A DNA stretch of 64,000 bases from Glandiceps talaboti (lineage: Eukaryota > Hemichordata > Enteropneusta > Spengelidae), in contig NC_135549.1 in assembly GCF_964340395.1 (NCBI RefSeq), positions 10,577,342 to 10,641,341 of the forward strand, in the 5' to 3' direction. The notes below the pieces were generated by a model. It did not search any database, was not told the DNA's origin, and worked only from the letters and a program-made list of their open reading frames with translations. Shown here one piece after another: positions 12,574-35,054 of this stretch (the stretch's first letter is position 1; every line of letters starts with the position of its first letter). The position numbers were made by a program, and so were the translations under genes.

Positions 12574-13102
12574 GTAAGTAGGATAGTAAATGTTGTTGCA
12601 TTATGTCTTTTGATGTTAACTGATACATTTTAAGTCATATTCAGCTGAGAATGAGGATTGAATTTAATAAACACTGACCAAAACGTCACCTACTGTAACT
12701 TGTTGTAAGGGCTTTAATACTGACTTTATAGTTCTCAGAGAATTTGCATTCACATTTGTACTAATAGTGGTCCAAGCCAGTAAGGTCAAAAGAGAGCTAT
12801 ATGGTGTATTTGTTGTAAAAAAAAAAAGCCAGGAAGTACCAACGACCAGTATCATATGCATTCATACTCAGTGACTGTGTTTTATAGGACAACACAGTTA
12901 TGTACATGCATTTGTGAGGGCTGTGATTGTACATATATGACATACATATTTAATGTTTTTTATGACTACACTCATTAAACACATACAGACAGTCAGTACC
13001 ATAGAAATACACATATAATGAAAGTTGATTATATTAAATGTAATATGTTACCTCAGTATTAGCTGTTAGCATCCATCTAAGTTGATTGAGACTTTATGAC
13101 AG

Positions 13103-13134
13103 CATGGATCTATTATTGAGATAATAGATCCATG
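13103..13134. repeat. Perfect 13-bp hairpin
   Basis: CATGGATCTATTA and its exact complement TAATAGATCCATG flank a 6-base loop. It lies in the presumed 5' UTR intron of the CIKS-like gene. Confidence 0.8.
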
Positions 13135-13226
13135 ATGACAGTAACACACAAAAATATGGGTATGATATTTGGAATGTGAGATTAATAGATCTCCTGATGG
13201 TGATGTGTGATCAAGAAATCCATGAA

Positions 13227-13272
13227 ATTTAGACAATGAAATTTAGACAATGAAATTTAGACAATGAAATTT
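13227..13272. repeat. Short tandem repeat, 14-base unit GAAATTTAGACAAT
   Basis: Three complete and one partial head-to-tail copies, nearly identical. Confidence 0.9.
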
Positions 13273-13337
13273 GATTATAAATGATAGGCTATTAGCACAT
13301 GTCAATTAAAAGGTAGTTTTCTTGATGGATGCAATAA

Positions 13338-13444
13338 AGATTCTATTCTATTCTATTCTATTCTATTCTATTCTATTCTATTCTATTCTATTCTATTCTA
13401 TTCTATTCTATTCTATTCTATTCTATTCTATTCTATTCTATTCT
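13338..13444. repeat. (TTCTA)n pentanucleotide microsatellite
   Basis: About 21 near-perfect TTCTA units, preceded by GATGCAATAAAGA. An AATAAA signal directly followed by a simple repeat resembles the 3' end of a retroposon, so the array may have grown from a retroposon tail. Confidence 0.95.
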
Positions 13445-13599
13445 TTATAGAGTTATTCATCTAGCCATTATAGTCCACATGTAAAATGGTGTGACAAGGA
13501 CAAGAGATAGTAGAAAACAGAACTTGCTTGATTTTTATACTTAATACCATCTTCACATTACTGTTGCAGAAATGTGTCATAATTTGAGTGGAGCATAAA

Positions 13600-16500
13600 A
13601 TGGGTGACAATGGAGGTGATCGTCAAGCACGTGAAGATGAATACAACCCTAGTGATTCTGACAGTGGATACGAAATTGATGAAGAATCTAAAGTTGACGA
13701 TTATCATTTACCTAATGATGACAGAAGCTGGTCAGCAAATGATAGACATGAAGGGCTATGGCAATCAGACTCACGGCCATCAATTGAGCAGTATGAGAGA
13801 CAGGGAGCCAGGCCAAAAGAGCCACAAATGCAAATTGGTCATGAAGATGAAAACTATCCTGATTGTACTGTTGAGTATTTACCCACAACTAGTCATTCAT
13901 CAAATCAAACATATCAACCCATACCAAATAAAGCACAAGAGAATGTAGACAATCAAAAGTCTGCTGTCAACCAATTATCCATGAGGGGACATACTTCAAA
14001 TCAAACATATCAACTCAGGCCAAATACACCACAAGAGAATGAAGTTGGTCAAAAGTATGCCATTCAACAATTGCCCATGAGTGGAGATTATTCACACCAA
14101 ACATATCACCTCATGCCAAATACATCACAAGAGAAATATGAAGACAATCAAATGTCTGCTGGTGAAAAATTATCCATGAGTGGAGATTCTTCAAACCAGA
14201 CATATCAACTTATGCCAAACACACCAAAAGAGAATGAAGGCAATCCAAATTCTGTTTGTGAACAATTATCCATGAGTGGACATTCTTCAAACCAAACATG
14301 TCAACTTAGTCCAAATACGCCACAAGAGAATGAAGTTGGTCAAAAGTATGCCATTCAACAATTGCCCATGAGTGGAGATTCTTCAAACCAGACATATCAA
14401 CTTATGCCAAATACATCACAAGAGAATGAAGGCAATCCAAATTCTGGTGATGTACAATTATCCATGAGTGGAGATTCTTCAAACCAGACTTATCAACTTA
14501 GTCCAAATACGCCACAAGAGAATGAAGTTGGTCAAAAGTATGCCATTCAACAATTGCCCATGAGTGTAGATTTTTCAAACCAGACATATCAAGTTATGCC
14601 AAATACATCACAAGAGAATGAAGGCAATCCAAATTCTGCTGGTGAACAATTATCCATGAGTGGAGATTTGTCAAACCAAAAGCATAAGCGCAAAAGAAAT
14701 GGCTCTTGGCACAACAAGTGCAAAAACTTTCTAGCTCGGCTGAAACGTAAGTGCCAAAGTCAAAATAGGCCAAATAGTAAAAGGAAAGATGAATTACAAT
14801 TAGAAAAGTCAAGAAATATTCCACTAGCACAGATGAAAAGTACTGAATCTGATAAACAGGGAAAAGATAATAAAACTTGGGACTCAATCTTGGGAAAAGA
14901 TGGGATAACCAAAACAAGGAAGAGCATTATCCACAAGACAACATCATTTCATGAACATGGTCAGGAAGCAAGAGAAACTTCAGAGTGTGTCTTTATCACA
15001 TTTGCATGTGCTCAGTATAATGAGGCAAAGTCCCTCGCAAAGTTCCTATGTGACAGGAATGTACAAGCTTACACTGATTTAACAATGGGAGATTTTGCTG
15101 ACCCAGAATTCTACAACATGTGCCAGGACCTTTGTGGATGGTTGCTTAAAGTCTTTCAAAAGGTATGTTCTCAACTCCTGTTTGTGTCACATTGTTTCTA
15201 TCGAAGTCTTCCAAACTGTAAGGTCTCACTTCTTATTTGTTTAACTTTCTGAGTGGTCAACTACCAGTAAGTTAGTCTATATATCTACTCCCTGCACATT
15301 TCGATGCACATTTTTCGAAATGACCCAGTTTTTGGACAGTTATCGGCTCCTCCATGTTTTCTCTGGAATCGTTATTGTTTTCTCTGGAATCGTTACATTG
15401 TCATGGTCAAGCATTCATATAAAAGAAAAGGTGATGCTAAAGCTTGATTTGTTGGTATTGGGAGCACTAATAACACTGTGATCACAAAGTTCTGTGTCAA
15501 CACTGATGAAGATGTCAAGCATTTTCCTAAAAACAAAATACACTATAATTTTACTAAAAGTAACTAAAATACAATTTCATTGTCATTTAGATCTATGATA
15601 GTCTTTCTGATGTATTTCTGCCAGTACTTTTACAAAATAATGTGACATTTTCAATGAAATGTGGGTGTTTTTTCAACAAAAATATGAATGTATCTGGAGC
15701 AAAGAATTTTATCAGATATCGGACAACATTTCTTTTCACATGTCCAGACACAGACTCACTGCCATTGAACTCGAAATAAGACAGAATTCATAATCATTTC
15801 TCTGGCAAAATGAGTGTAACAATGATTAGATAAAAAATGACGATTCTTTAGCAGTGTATTCAAATCAAAGGAATAGCATAAAGTCATAATGTACATGCAC
15901 AAGACAAAAACGTAAACTGACATAAAATTTCATGTCCAATTACTAAAACTGTTATCTGATTACTGGGTCCACACTGTAGGGTTACAAATTCAAAAACCAT
16001 GTCATCCTTATGTTACCTTCGGTGTTTAGCTCTGTTGACCCAAAGAACTGGTGATAAGACCAGTAATGGAAGTTAAGCTGTTTTTGCAGAATTTTTTCCG
16101 GTTGTAGTTATTGAATAACATACAACTCTGTCAGAAAGCTGCGATAATGAGTGTAATGTTATTGTTGTCTAATTTTTTTCTTTGTACTTGAATTACAGAG
16201 TACCTTTATAATTGTCCTGTGTTCACCTGACTACATCAGAGAATGTTGTGTTGATTATGATGTACAGAATAAAGAAAGATATTTCAATATACGGTAAGCA
16301 GTAGTATTTGTAATTCTAAGGTGCATTTATATAAGTTACACATTAATATTATAGAGATACATTACGATATTGTAAATTCATACTTTCATATTTCAACGGT
16401 ACATGTACCAGTACACTGATGTACACCTTTTGTAAACTAGGTGATGTTTTACATATCTGAGGTTATACTAGTTTAGTCTTATGATAATATACTCTGGGTT

Positions 16501-17862
16501 CCTCTTTCTGTTGATTCCATTACATCTTTGAACACCTTTGACCAAGTAAAAAGCTGTGCATGTCTTTATTGTTCTCTTAAAATACACTGGAGAAGTTTTC
16601 ACTTGCACTTTTACAAAATCACTAATTTAGAAAAAATTCTTGAAAATGATGAACCCCATATTGAGTTACCATGTATAGATACATAGCTAAAAAGAATTTT
16701 TGTTTAAGCCTAAAAAGTAATTTTTTAATTCCGGTTACCCTACCCCCACCTTAAAAAGACAATATAACACTTTTCTTCCAATCTGTATTGGCTGTACATC
16801 TAACTAAAAACACAGAGACCATATGGAAAACAACCGAAAACATAACTACCTGAACTAGACACTCACATATGAAAAAGTAAAATAAAAAATCTACCTACCC
16901 CACCTATTCTAAAATTGAGCGTAATCAGAACCACACAATGGTTTTTTTACACCTTAGTAGAATTTATTTTTTACTTTTTTTTGTTAACAGATGGATATAC
17001 AATGAGATGAAGAGAGAATCTTGTCAGTCAAGGGAAGTTAGATCACGATTTCTCCCTGTGCTCATGCCAGGTTGCAATTGTCGAAGTAGTGTACCACAGT
17101 TTCTATGGCAACTCAGGTCTTATGACTGGCCATCAGAATCTGACGAAGAGAGTGAACTACTTGCTGTCTTGACGAATCAAAGTACAGCTCCAAACCTCGG
17201 TTCTACACTAAGTCTGGTAGAGGACAGATTTTACGATGTATGGTCACATTCTGTCGCCATACCCACAGGATGTCCTCCACTCACAGTAGAAAGGTATTGA
17301 ATACAGATGTACATGAAATACAATGGAGGCTTACCAGAAACACATATGCAGAAAAAAAGTAACTTTCAGTAGAGAGATTTACTGGACACAAGGGTAACCC
17401 AAATTATGGCTGAACAAACAAAGTTATGTTTCATTTCATGGTATCCATGACAACAATCCCTTGTCATCAATTACATGTTGTATTTGATGATTATTTTAAT
17501 CCCAGGTTCTTCTGCTTTATTAGTGGATTTTATACCAAGATTATTTTCTGCCATTTTTGAAAGTTTTCTTTATCATTATGTTTGTTTACATTTGTTATTG
17601 CAGCTCACTTTTACTGATTTGCATGTCTATTGCCAGCAGTTACTAGAATTATTGAATATTTAGGAAAATGTGTTATGATCTTTCATTTGACTTTCTCCAA
17701 TATGTATGACAGTGAACCTTGTGTGTGTACATAAAACTTAGGTGAATACTAACCTCATCCATCTATAGATGTAAAGATGTAAAGGAATGGTTAATTGATT
17801 TCCATGCCTACCACTGGAGTGGGAGGTTGAGGCTGTTCTCTCTGTGGTTGGAAGATGTCTAG
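13600..17862 (+). CDS. CIKS/Act1-like adaptor: repeat array plus SEFIR domain, 684 aa
   Basis: Four coding exons: 13600-15162, 16199-16293, 16991-17293 and 17769-17862. All have GT-AG introns, the frames agree (phases 0, 2, 2) and the gene closes at TAG. Residues 1-100 are acidic. Residues 101-356 are about eight 31-33 residue repeats (core SNQTYQLMPNT[PS]QENE), and 357-460 is a basic, lysine-rich linker. Residues 464-613 are a SEFIR domain: VFITFACAQYNEAK at its start, TFIIVLCSPDYI, the RFLPVLMPG strand, and a SYDWP motif near its end. SEFIR domains occur in IL-17 receptors and the adaptor TRAF3IP2 (CIKS/Act1), where they pair like with like. There is no signal peptide or membrane segment, so a cytosolic adaptor rather than a receptor is likely. 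The exon 4 donor is GTATTG; without that splice the protein would end five bases later, but the next exon continues cleanly in frame. A CIKS orthologue is probable, not proven. Confidence 0.8.
13897..14680 (+). repeat. Coding tandem repeat in the CIKS-like gene
   Basis: Eight units of about 96 bases, plus a truncated ninth. Two alternating versions are visible: one carries EVGQKYAIQQLPMS, the other EGNPNS followed by EQLSMSG. The later part of the array is therefore built from a two-unit (about 62-residue) higher-order repeat. Six of the eight units contain T-P/S-Q-E, which fits the short TRAF2-class binding consensus [PSTA]-x-[QE]-E. Confidence 0.9.
15163..16198. other. Intron 1 of the CIKS-like coding region
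   Basis: About 1 kb of AT-rich sequence between GTATGT and a pyrimidine-rich acceptor ending TTACAG. No other feature was recognised. Confidence 0.7.
16840..16938 (-). repeat. Dispersed repeat, inverted copy of 9842-9942
   Basis: Read on the minus strand it carries TGTGTGGTTCTGATTACGC, TTTAGAATAGGTGGGGTAGG and GTGAGTGTCTAGTTCA in the same order as 9842-9942. It ends about 50 bases before the acceptor of the exon at 16991. Confidence 0.7.
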
Positions 17863-19900
17863 CCTATCATACAAACTATTTAAACCTGCATTTTTACATT
17901 CAAGTATGACCATATATTTTCACAACATCCAAGAAGTTTTCATAAAGCAGTACAATTCTTACCTTATTATACAGATCTTGTCATTCATTGGGTAGTAATA
18001 CCATTCATTTGGTCTCATACCACTGATTCTATAGTGGTCTGAGATTGGTTGTATTGTATTCTTGAACGATATGCAACATAAAATTGTAAGTTCACTAGTC
18101 AAGCATAGCCAAACAACATTTCCTATAGTATTAAACTACATTACAAATAGTGTATTGGTTACAGTTTGAAATTGTGCTCTTTTTTTCATTGAGTATATCA
18201 CTCTGGATTTTATCTTGCAATGTATAGCAACACAGAAAATACTTTGATGTGTTTATTGTTTTCAATTATCCAAGTGTACCTTTGTGATGTCAGCATTGTG
18301 TTGAAACTATTTCCTCTGGTATTGTATTTTTCACTGAAAGAGTTGAAAATCTGAATGTAAAGATTTAAAATACTAATACATGATGCAATATTCGATTTCA
18401 ATTAGATCTCATTTACATAATGGCATTCAATCACAGGGATAATATGATTTCTGAAATTAATTGTGAGAGTACTTATTTGCAAATTAAGCTGGCATCTAAT
18501 TATCATTTTGTAAATTTATGATTAATGATTTTGTGATAATTGATAATATGTATTTGGTAATCCTGTCACAAACATTTCAGAGGCCTTAATTCACACTATG
18601 CCATTTACCCCTGTATGTGTACATAATTTGGTTTGCTGTAATATGATATGCTAACAATAATAATAATAATAATAATAATGAGAATTTATAATATTATTAG
18701 GCTTTATTTAAACTTGATAGACTGTTGAGCTAAAGGCTCTTCTCACACAGTGTTGAGATAAAATGCACCTTTCCTCCTGAAAGCTCAAGGGGCTTACAAT
18801 TATTACCCCTGGCATGGATCAATGGCCCTCAACTCCTTTGGGAGGTTACAATCCATTGCAGCCTTTATAAGTGCATAGGATTAATGACTGTACAACCTTA
18901 AGTAAAATAGTTTGAATCTAATATAGTATAGACTAATTTTATAAACTTTGCTTTATGTGTTTGTAGCATTTACAGAACATGTCATGTATGTCAGTCTTCT
19001 ACAAACTTTCCATCAACATGAGAATTGTGCATTTTATTATATATTCGAAGTTGATTTGAGCTATTTTCAAATGTCTTATGAACGTAATTACAATGGAGAA
19101 TGATCACGTCAATTTTGGTCAATGTTGCAGTGAAACAGCCAGCAGCAATCAAATATACCAGATACAAGCAGAATTATTTAGGGTAGGTTTGGATTTTAAT
19201 AAAGTTGATACATGTTTCTTAGTTGTGTATTAACAATCGAACAATTCAGTATTACATACAATAACCAACAATCTTGATCACATCAAATTCACCTTCATTT
19301 TTAATTTCTAGTTGGTTTTTCTTTGAAGTGTAGCCTCCTGAACAATGTATTGAGTTACTCACCTTACCATACATTGCTACATCGTGACAATCACAGCCAC
19401 TATTAAACTTAAAAGGCAGTGTATACATTCCAATCATGTAAATAATTGAGAAAAGTTAACACAGGTAAATCATTACACACCAAGTAAGATGGGAAAGGCT
19501 TTATTTTGGAATGTTTGTGTATTGGAAGTTGATTCTATTACCAATTAATCAGTATGATACCAGGTGTAATATTTTTGTATTGTTACATAAAACTTTAATC
19601 TGAGTAGCTGGTAAAAGAACAATTAATCAATTAATCTGTCAATCAATTATTTAGAGTCAAGATGTGAAAATTGTGTTCAAGTCTATTATGTTGAGTAATG
19701 AAAAGTAGTTTACCATGTGACTGAAAAAGTTAGTATTGTCTCTAACAATAAATAAATGTGGGTTTATTTTGATTGAATACTTGTCTCTGAGATGTTATTT
19801 TTCTGTCTGACTTGTCTTCTGACATACTTTGCCATTTATACGAGCAAGAACATCGCTTCCTGCCAGGACTACAAATCAAAATCAACCCTGCAAGGGTACA
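17863..19900. other. 3' flank of the CIKS-like gene; non-coding
   Basis: AT-rich sequence with an (AAT)n run at about 18655-18680. That run is followed by a GC-richer block (18700-18880, AGGCTCTTCTCACACAGTG and similar), which reads like a worn interspersed repeat. No exon was recognised, and no AATAAA lies close to the TAG at 17862. Confidence 0.4.
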
Positions 19901-19901
19901 T

Positions 19902-20330
19902 GTGAATGTTGGTAATGGTGGCTGGCGATAGCATGGTGTGACACATTCTATCAGCCAACACATATGTACATGTTGGTAATGGTGGCTGATAGCATAGTGT
20001 GACACATCCTATCAGTCAATACACATGTGAATGTTGGTAATGGTGGCTGGTGATAGCATGGTGTGACACATCCTATCAGCCAACACACATGTGAATGTTG
20101 GTAATGGTGGCTGATAGCATAGTGTGACACATCCTATCAGCCAACACATATGTAAATGTTGGTAATGGTGGCTGGTGATAGCATAGTGTGACACATCCTA
20201 TCAGCCAACACATATGTAAATGTTGGTAATGGTGGCTGGTGATAGCATTGTATGACACATCCTATCAGCCAACACTAATGTGAATGTTGGTAATGGTGGC
20301 TGGTGATAGCATGGTGTGACACATCCTATT
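19902..20330. repeat. Minisatellite, 61-64 base unit, about 7 copies
   Basis: Head-to-tail units begin TGTTGGTAATGGTGGCTG and continue through GATAGCAT(G/A)GTGTGACACA and CCTATCAGCCAACACA. Copies differ at few positions; a TGG-like 3-base indel (CTGGTGAT versus CTGAT) makes the 61 and 64 base forms. Minus-strand frames reading through it are artefacts. Confidence 0.95.
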
Positions 20331-20522
20331 CTAACAACTGTTAAACTTCACAAGCTGTGTAAGTAAAGCTAAGTTACCCTGGAGCACTGTGCCTGGAGCC
20401 AAAGAATGAAATTTACATCATTTACAATACTCCAAATCTCCATCATACTCAATTCACCACTTTCACCAATGTCCATGTGTGTACATTGGTGTGTTAGGAA
20501 TTTTGTTGGATTCTGACTAATA

Positions 20523-20615
20523 TTAGTCTGTAAGGTACACCATGACGGGGCACCCTCACACATCGGCCAACCCCTCCTGGTGAGGGTGGAACGTCATGAC
20601 GTATCTTACAGTCTA
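20523..20615. mobile_element. Short inverted-repeat element (TTAGTCTGTAAG family), copy 2
   Basis: The left end TTAGTCTGTAAGGTACACC followed by ATGACG and the right end CGTCATGACGTATCTTACAG are inverted repeats. The interior GCACCCTCACACATCGGCC and CAACCCCTCC matches 11304-11423. Confidence 0.75.
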
Positions 20616-20883
20616 GGCTAATATATTCAAGTGTAAATATTTCACAAATGTTACAACAGACAAATAATTGGAAAGTGCTAATGTTTTGCAAATAATGCAA
20701 CCAATGTAAATAATGCAAGTTAGGATAAAATGTCCAATGTAAATATCAAATAAAATAAATGTCAAAATAAATTTTGAGAACATCTCGTTTTAAAAGATTA
20801 CATCATCAAATTACACTAAATAGTCATGTGACATTACATGTCTAGTGTTATAGATTATGTAAATGAGTTAAGATAAAATTATG

Positions 20884-21075
20884 TGTAAATGAAGATATTG
20901 AGTTGTCTATCTGATTGGAGTACGTCACTTTGTAAATGAAGATATTGAGTTGTCTATCTGATTGGAGTACCTCACTTTGTAAATGAAGTTTTTAGTTGTC
21001 TATCTGATTGGAGTACATAAAATTACATTACATGTAAATCCTTGTCAATAAAAATTTTGGGTTGTCTATCTAATC
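20884..21075. repeat. Tandem repeat, 47-base unit
   Basis: Two near-identical units (TGTAAATGAAGATATTGAG then TTGTCTATCTGATTGGAGTA) followed by a shortened third and a degenerate fourth. Confidence 0.85.
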
Positions 21076-21974
21076 AATGTAATATTGTATAATGTTGTAT
21101 ATGGATGGAGAACCTTTTTTTTTTTTAAAGTCATTGACTTTTAGTTTACTTTTAAAGCTGCAGAAGTTGCTACTTATATGTCAATTTTCAATCAGATAGC
21201 TAACAATACATTTATTGACGAAACAACAACCAATAATCGGACATTGTACTTGTCAAGTAGAGGTCTGTTTTATCCATAATTATTGCTTCTTTTAGGGTGC
21301 TGACCCAAAGATAAACTTAATTGGATTTATTGTACAATATTATGTGTATTACCCATTGGTGATTCAATACTAATACTGTTTGGTATGTACAGTATTACAA
21401 GTAAGATAATTATAGCTAACAAAACAGTTAAAAACCCCATTCAAGTTGCAGGTAATGTAGCTTAAATGTTACAAGTATAGAATCTGACTACATATTTATA
21501 TATATATATATTTTGAATATAAAATTGATACAAAGCAATACACAATTTTGATTTACTAGCACTATATCGTAATAGTTATTCATAATATATCTGATAAACA
21601 AACAATAAAATAGTCCTGGTAACAATAGTACTGGTAACGGGACGGAGATTTCAAATTTACTGAAATATTTAGACAAAATAGTCACCAGTATTTTTTTTGT
21701 TATTACATGTAATGATAGTGTAATAGCACATATTGATATACTGGGGTGGGGGTGGGCGGGGGTAGTAAATGATTATTTTGCATAGATGAATCTCATATGA
21801 CATGTCAGAAAGATGTTTAATACTTTTCAATTTGAAATATAGGAAATTTGTAGCACCATATTTACTCTATATATTTATTCCGCCAACCCAGAATTCAAAA
21901 CTGTATACTAGTACATGTACCGTATATATAAATTGTACTTGAATTACTTTGGTATGCAGATGTATTGGAATGGT
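21076..21974. other. 3' flank of the CARD/TRADD-N-like gene
   Basis: AT-rich non-coding DNA. A minus-strand AATAAA (plus-strand TTTATT at 21874-21879) lies about 95 bases past the stop codon at 21975 and is the best poly(A) signal candidate for that gene. A short (TA)n run occurs at about 21496-21511. Confidence 0.5.
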
Positions 21975-31972
<9,998 letters not shown>

Positions 31973-32569
31973 GTTGAAATCAGTGGCAGAGCGGACTGTA
32001 CCATCAATTGCTATAAACGGCTAGCCCGCGCCAACAGTGCTACCAATGTTCAACGCATGCACAAAATGTTGCTATCAACACCATCCCCCCAAATATAGGG
32101 ACGTGCTGTAAATATTTCATTTGTCGCTATTTTCAGCAACTGGTGTAACGGTGGTGCCGTGGGTTTTCCCGTACACGAGTGCTTTACATGTAATATAAGG
32201 ACTGGCCATTGAATTTACAATGCTAATTCAGATACACACTCGGGAGACAAAATATACAGGACCTGGCACATTCCTCATTTCAATGTGTCTTTTCCATTTC
32301 TAGATGTGGCAACATTTTATGATTTTGAAAAGATGAAAATTGCGTTAGCACTTTCTTGCGGTAAACTGTTCCCCATGCATAGACTTACTAAGTCACACTC
32401 CATCTAGAACTACATACGTACGTTGTGATATAACTAAGTTTCTCGACTTTATAGATAACGAACTTTACAAACTGTTCAGAGAATTTACAACCATTGACAG
32501 ACAAGCATTTACAATCACACAATTTGTTACAAACAGGGAAGTAAATGACTGAATTGGATTACAATGAGT
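31973..32569. other. Upstream region of the CARD gene
   Basis: Contains the presumed 5' UTR and promoter of the minus-strand gene starting at 31972. No TATA box or other clear element is recognised; the DNA just upstream is locally GC-richer (about 32020-32060). Confidence 0.35.
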
Positions 32570-32754
32570 AACACTGAAGTAAAACACTTTCACTATGTGC
32601 TGGACTCGTTTATAGCATTCGTATCAATTGTAAAAGTATACTGTTTCAAAGTTTACAAGCCTAGTATGTGGCAAATGAAGCAATATACTTTCACACTTGA
32701 TATGGATGCTATAAACGATTGTGATACATACAGAAAATTCTTTACTTTGGTGTT
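32570..32754. mobile_element. Foldback (MITE-like) element, copy 2
   Basis: Arms match those of 1149-1361: TTTATAGCATTCGTATCAA, AAAAGTATACTGTTTCA, and on the right CACTTGATATGGATGCTATA with CTTTACTTTGGTGTT at the end. It is shorter than copy 1, mainly in the centre. Confidence 0.7.
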
Positions 32755-33690
32755 ATGGGTTTCCATAAGACTTGACACAGCATGTTGGAAATATGGAGAC
32801 ATTCCATCATTGGATATAAACAGTTTATGATATTTTTACATAATAGTTCATATTCACAAACGAATTTCAAGTTATTAAAGGATGGAATTAAATACACATT
32901 TCTATACTTCGAACATGTTGTTCAAAATGTTATTAATCCAATCAAGTCGTTTACTTTTCCTGTTTGTAACACGTTCCACTTGTTATTACTTGTTTGTCGC
33001 TGGTTGTATAAATTAATGCCATAATTAATTGTCATTTTACAGGACCCACACTTGACGTATTATATTGAAGGTGGAAATTCCCGAATATTTCCCAATAGTA
33101 TGTCATGTAGCCTTGGACTCTGAACAGCTATTTTTTTCACTAGAACCCCCACAACGAATATAACTTGTTGTCGTGTACGGCACTACAACACACTATAGTA
33201 ACACATTTATTTTCTTTATGTAAATTCTAGTTTAAAAGCTGGGACAGATTGATAATTACACGTAGTTGTTTTTCGGCGTGAAGGAATGGACCCCGACAAT
33301 GGTTTGACGCTTAAATGTAATTTTATGCTATTTTCGACATCGCAGTATTTATTCACAACACATTTATCATCGGACGGATAGGTTTACATACAAAGAAAAA
33401 ACATAAATAAGCTGTCATTAGAAGCTTTGTCGCCTAGGTACAAGGGAATGTTGGCTTGCGACGTTCTGTATCTACACACTAACAAACAAATCCCACCCTG
33501 TTAAAGGTGGTTATAGCTATTTTATTAAAAGCACGTGAGGAAATCAACAGAAATTGGAAACTTTAGGGAAAGTTTTGGAGTGGGAGTAGGTGGGGGTGGT
33601 GTGGGGTGGTTTGATCAATTTGAAAGTAAGATTTCATGTGGCAAAATCATTTAGATTTATCAGAGGCAAATTTTGCATGGATTTACTTTT
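32755..33690. other. Non-coding stretch
   Basis: No exon or repeat recognised apart from AT-rich sequence. Confidence 0.4.
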
Positions 33691-33693
33691 CTT

Positions 33694-33697
33694 GTAT

Positions 33698-33776
<79 letters not shown>

Positions 33777-33777
33777 T
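33694..33777. repeat. (TATT)n microsatellite
   Basis: About 20 near-perfect TATT units. Confidence 0.97.
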
Positions 33778-34779
33778 ATAACATAATGTGTGGGGTTAAT
33801 TAAAAGACAGAAATAAATATCAGTTTAAATATTTTCTCATTCTCATTGTTTTACACTCAGTCTGTCAAGTTGATTGACTTTTTTCATTTTTTTAAAACTT
33901 AATAAATAGTTTCCTCCCGTTTTCATCAGAGACAGCACAACGCACTTTGGAACATAATATGTTTTAAAGTCAGATCAACATTTTGATATCGTCCTGTTCG
34001 AAAAACGAAACGAAACGAAATAAAGGAATCGCATTATTTACGACCAGGGTTGATAAATTGTTGAAAAGGCGTAGTAGCCACCAACCCACCCCATTCCCGG
34101 GACTCGGCCTCGCTGATGGAATGCTAGAGTATATTAGATTAGATTACAGTAATTTATAGTCTAGTGCTATCCTTCATCGAATCTCAAGATCTCTCTTGAG
34201 GGGTAGAGATTACTGAACACCACGTTGGCATCCAGACTACTGTATTATTACTTTATAGTATAGATTTTTGTTTTTTGCAATGGACAGATGTGATTCCATA
34301 TTCTGTGTTCCCACAACACACAGATATATTCATATATCCAAGTAACAACATTTTTGAGCGCAACCCCGCACCTTGTCCCACCCTAATTCATCTGACAACT
34401 TAATGTGTCACAAACAACGAATGTGCCCTGTCATGATAAAATCATGAAAAAGTACTGAAACGCGGAAACATCAACTGTTACACGGAAATATGTTGTATTT
34501 TCGAGATGTCCATATACAACGACAATGGATCGAGTGATGTGCTTTCCCCCTGTCTAGGATTTTATGTGCTCATTTTACAGATTTTTATACATTTCTTGTA
34601 AAAAATGTGAGCTGTAAGATTTTTAATTGATAAAAGTTAACAACACGAACTAAAATGTTAGACAGGTGCATAGCTTATCGGCCACTTTGAAGTTTGACAA
34701 CTGTGCCATTTGAGCCTGAGTGACGTTTATGAAGTCCGACTGCTGTGCAAAATACAATAGACAGAAAGGCAAACAAAGA

Positions 34780-34905
34780 GCCGCCGTCGTCAAACCCACA
34801 AGCCTCTTTACGGCAACGTCCGAAACGAACTGCGATTTTTTCGTTGTGTCAGAGGAAATTACAAATACAAAATATACTGCTGGCTCTCGAGAAGCATTGA
34901 CACGC
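34780..34905 (+). repeat. Dispersed repeat family A, copy 3
   Basis: Contains GCCGTCGTCAAACCCACAAG, CCTCTTTACGGCAACGTCCG and TGGCTCTCGAGAAGCATTG, aligning with 12235-12365 and with the minus strand of 11035-11160. Diverged; identity unknown. Confidence 0.5.
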
Positions 34906-35054
34906 CATAACAGACTCGGGAACGCTCCGTTCACTGGACTTGAAGAAGGGATTGTAGCATTTGGCAAAATGTCATTTGAATACAATACAGAAAGTATACT
35001 TCCAGCATTATGCGATCCGAAATTGTGATTCACGGAGTCATGTTCTCTCATCAT

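Noticed and set aside
19902-20330. Regular 61-64 base repeats considered as a CRISPR-like array
   Set aside because: Units are continuous with no unique spacers, and the DNA is clearly animal; it is a minisatellite.
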